In this document: positions 6,021 to 7,303 of the stretch, piece after piece | Layout: each line of letters starts with the position of its first letter | Position numbering within the stretch: position 1 is the stretch's first letter | Source of the DNA: SYFY01 sp031385325 | Lineage (GTDB): Bacteria; Pseudomonadota; Gammaproteobacteria; Pseudomonadales; Azotimanducaceae | Assembly (NCBI GenBank): GCA_031385325.1 | Contig: JANNBJ010000192.1 | Location: 1-7,303 of the forward strand | Length of the DNA: 7,303 bases | Direction: 5' to 3' | Notes under the pieces: model-generated | What the model saw: only the letters and a program-made list of their open reading frames with translations | What the model was told of the DNA's origin: nothing | Database searches by the model: none | Made by a program: the position numbers and the translations under genes

Positions 6021-7070
6021 TTGCACGTACAGTTGTCGACCGGCCCCGTCGGGCAGCGGACCTACGCGGGGCACTATTCGCAGCTTCTCACCGGCTTCTC
6101 CCTGCTGGCGAGGCAAGGCCGCATTCGGCTATCGCATCATGTGGGTGGTACGGGTGTACAGGCTCTGGTCAATGGCGCAAGACTGTACTACGACGTCCTC
6201 GACGGGCCTGAAATTGACACCGATCTGCTGGAACAGTGTGACTACTATTTCAAACGAAGTTACGCACCGGAGTTCATGGCCGGTTACCAGCACGCGCAGC
6301 GCATTGTGCCGCTTGGCCTGAACTACGAAGTCCATGGTGATGGTCGGGACTGGACAGACGCCTGGCGCGGCTTGCACAACGAGGTCGGATTCACGGCGCG
6401 GTTGAAGGTTTTATCCCGGGCACTTGGGCTGAGCGGCTCGTTCCGGCCGTCGGTATCAGCAATGGTGCCTGGCCCTGGCAGCGCGAAAACTTCGGTCATC
6501 TTTCTGACGCAGGTATGGTCAGCCGAAGGACATGATCATCCTGTTGGACCAAACGTTCATGAGATGAATGCGCACCGTGCGGCGTGCATCCGTTTGTTGA
6601 GAAGACGGTTCGGCCAGAGCGCGCTGGTCGGATTCCGTCGTACCCCATTGGCGGAGCAGTGGTATCCGGATCTGATCGCGGATGTGAGCACCAGCAAGGC
6701 GTCGTATTTCTCTTATCTTCAAGGCACTGCAATTGGCGTTTCGACTACCGGGCTGTTCGGCTCGAATCCCTGGAAGCTGGGCGAATACGTGGCCTTTGGC
6801 AAAGCGGTTGTGAGTGAGCCTCTGGTCTATCCGGTTCCTGGTTTCAACGCCGGCGAACACTACCTGGAATTCCACTCAGCAGAAGAATGCGTCGATCTGG
6901 TGCAACGGTTGTTAGACGAGCCCGATCTGCGGAACGCAATTGCGGCGCGGAACGTCGACTACTATCGACAGCATCTGCGGCCTGATCAACTGGTGATGCG
7001 GACCATCCGGTATACGATTCGCGATTCCGAGCGCGTCATAGCAGACCCGCAAGGAGAGCCAACGAGATGA
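6021..7070 (+). CDS. Group-1-like glycosyltransferase
   Basis: From a TTG at 6021 the protein has 349 residues. The N-terminus (LHVQLSTGPVGQRTYAGHYS) has a Gly-rich stretch like the first loop of GT-B transferases. Residues 73-81 (CDYYFKRSY) and the following IVPLGLNYEVHGDG resemble the middle of uncharacterised group-1 transferases. The C-terminal half carries the donor-binding type region: GTAIGVSTTGLFGSNPWKLGEYVAFGK is split across about 235-261, followed by AVVSEPLVYPVPGF and a tail EECVDLVQRLLDEPDL typical of family ends. It probably adds a sugar to a glycan or surface polymer in the cytoplasm; donor and acceptor cannot be told. The open frame reaches back to a GTG at 5895, but residues encoded by 5895-6020 look non-coding (Arg-rich, no family features). 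No in-frame ATG and no good ribosome site exist near the start. The stop overlaps the next gene's ATG by 4 nt, so the two form an operon. Confidence 0.75.
   Translation: MHVQLSTGPVGQRTYAGHYSQLLTGFSLLARQGRIRLSHHVGGTGVQALVNGARLYYDVLDGPEIDTDLLEQCDYYFKRSYAPEFMAGYQHAQRIVPLGLNYEVHGDGRDWTDAWRGLHNEVGFTARLKVLSRALGLSGSFRPSVSAMVPGPGSAKTSVIFLTQVWSAEGHDHPVGPNVHEMNAHRAACIRLLRRRFGQSALVGFRRTPLAEQWYPDLIADVSTSKASYFSYLQGTAIGVSTTGLFGSNPWKLGEYVAFGKAVVSEPLVYPVPGFNAGEHYLEFHSAEECVDLVQRLLDEPDLRNAIAARNVDYYRQHLRPDQLVMRTIRYTIRDSERVIADPQGEPTR
7051..7056 (+). promoter_or_regulatory. Ribosome binding site of the phosphodiesterase-like gene
   Basis: AAGGAG lies 10 nt before the ATG at 7067, within the last codons of the glycosyltransferase, and supports this start. 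Confidence 0.6.
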
Positions 7071-7303
7071 CCACGAATCACCCGGTACTCTTTATTGGTC
7101 TAGACGGCGCAGAGCCGATGCTTCTCGCCAAATGGATGGCTGAGGGCAAGTTGCCGGCACTAACAAAACTTGTCAGTGAAGGATGCGAGGGACCGGTCCG
7201 GACATTGCCCGGGATGGGAGACGGCGCTAACTGGCCGAGTCTGGTGACATCCTGCAGCCCCGCCCGACACGGCCGTTACTTTCGTTCCCAGCAACGAGCT
7301 GGC
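7067..7303 (+). CDS. Alkaline-phosphatase/type I phosphodiesterase superfamily protein, N-terminal part
   Basis: The first 79 codons run to the window edge without a stop. The start HPVLFIGLDGAEPMLL carries the metal-binding Asp (D13 in GLDG) at the usual place just after the first beta strand. Next come KWMAEGKLPALTKLVSEG and then WPSLVTSCSPARHGRYF, matching the WxSxxTGxxPxxHG pattern of the superfamily. These enzymes hydrolyse or transfer phosphate, phosphoglycol or sulfate groups. Where relatives have the nucleophilic Thr, four residues before the Trp, this protein reads D52 (GMGDGANW), so activity may be altered. ATGA overlap with the glycosyltransferase suggests joint work on a glycan or lipid-linked product. 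The metal-binding C-terminal half is outside the window, so the subfamily is unknown. Confidence 0.8.
   Translation, partial: MTTNHPVLFIGLDGAEPMLLAKWMAEGKLPALTKLVSEGCEGPVRTLPGMGDGANWPSLVTSCSPARHGRYFRSQQRAG

Overview
The window looks like chromosomal DNA from a GC-rich bacterium, most likely a beta- or gammaproteobacterium. This rests on the style of the multi-GAF histidine kinases and of the AbrB-type antitoxin, plus GC-rich codon use; it is an inference, not a taxonomic assignment. No phage, IS, CRISPR, tRNA or rRNA signal was seen.

Left part, minus strand (about 5808 down to 1). Reading 5' to 3' on the minus strand there are: (i) an intact 1000-residue soluble sensor histidine kinase with four GAF domains, HisKA and HATPase_c (2806-5808); (ii) a short gap with a good promoter and a perfect 9-bp-arm palindrome (2749-2792); (iii) a two-gene toxin-antitoxin module, an AbrB/SpoVT-type antitoxin (2492-2731) followed by a PIN-family ribonuclease toxin (2052-2495); (iv) a badly shrunken copy of the same kinase family (1146-2055), with its first three GAF domains gone, two further in-frame deletions and at least two frame changes; (v) the first 383 codons of a third kinase of the family (1-1149), which runs off the window edge.

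Consecutive genes (iii) to (v) are joined by 4-nt ATGA stop/start overlaps. The intact kinase also ends in the same TCATGA hexamer as the toxin and the remnant. The simplest history is a tandem array of paralogous kinases. A self-contained toxin-antitoxin cassette then came to sit at one ATGA junction, and the kinase directly after it decayed.

Right part, plus strand (about 6021-7303). Divergent from the intact kinase is a pair of genes joined by another ATGA overlap. The first is a group-1-like glycosyltransferase with no ATG start (6021-7070). The second is the first 79 codons of an alkaline-phosphatase/phosphodiesterase superfamily protein (7067-7303). They look like part of a glycan or glycoconjugate operon. 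The 212-bp divergent spacer (5809-6020) is the only place for promoters of both directions.

How the genes may work together: the kinases have several cytoplasmic ligand- or redox-sensing GAF modules and no receiver domain, so a response regulator must be encoded elsewhere. Any link between the kinases and the glycosyltransferase operon rests only on divergent adjacency.
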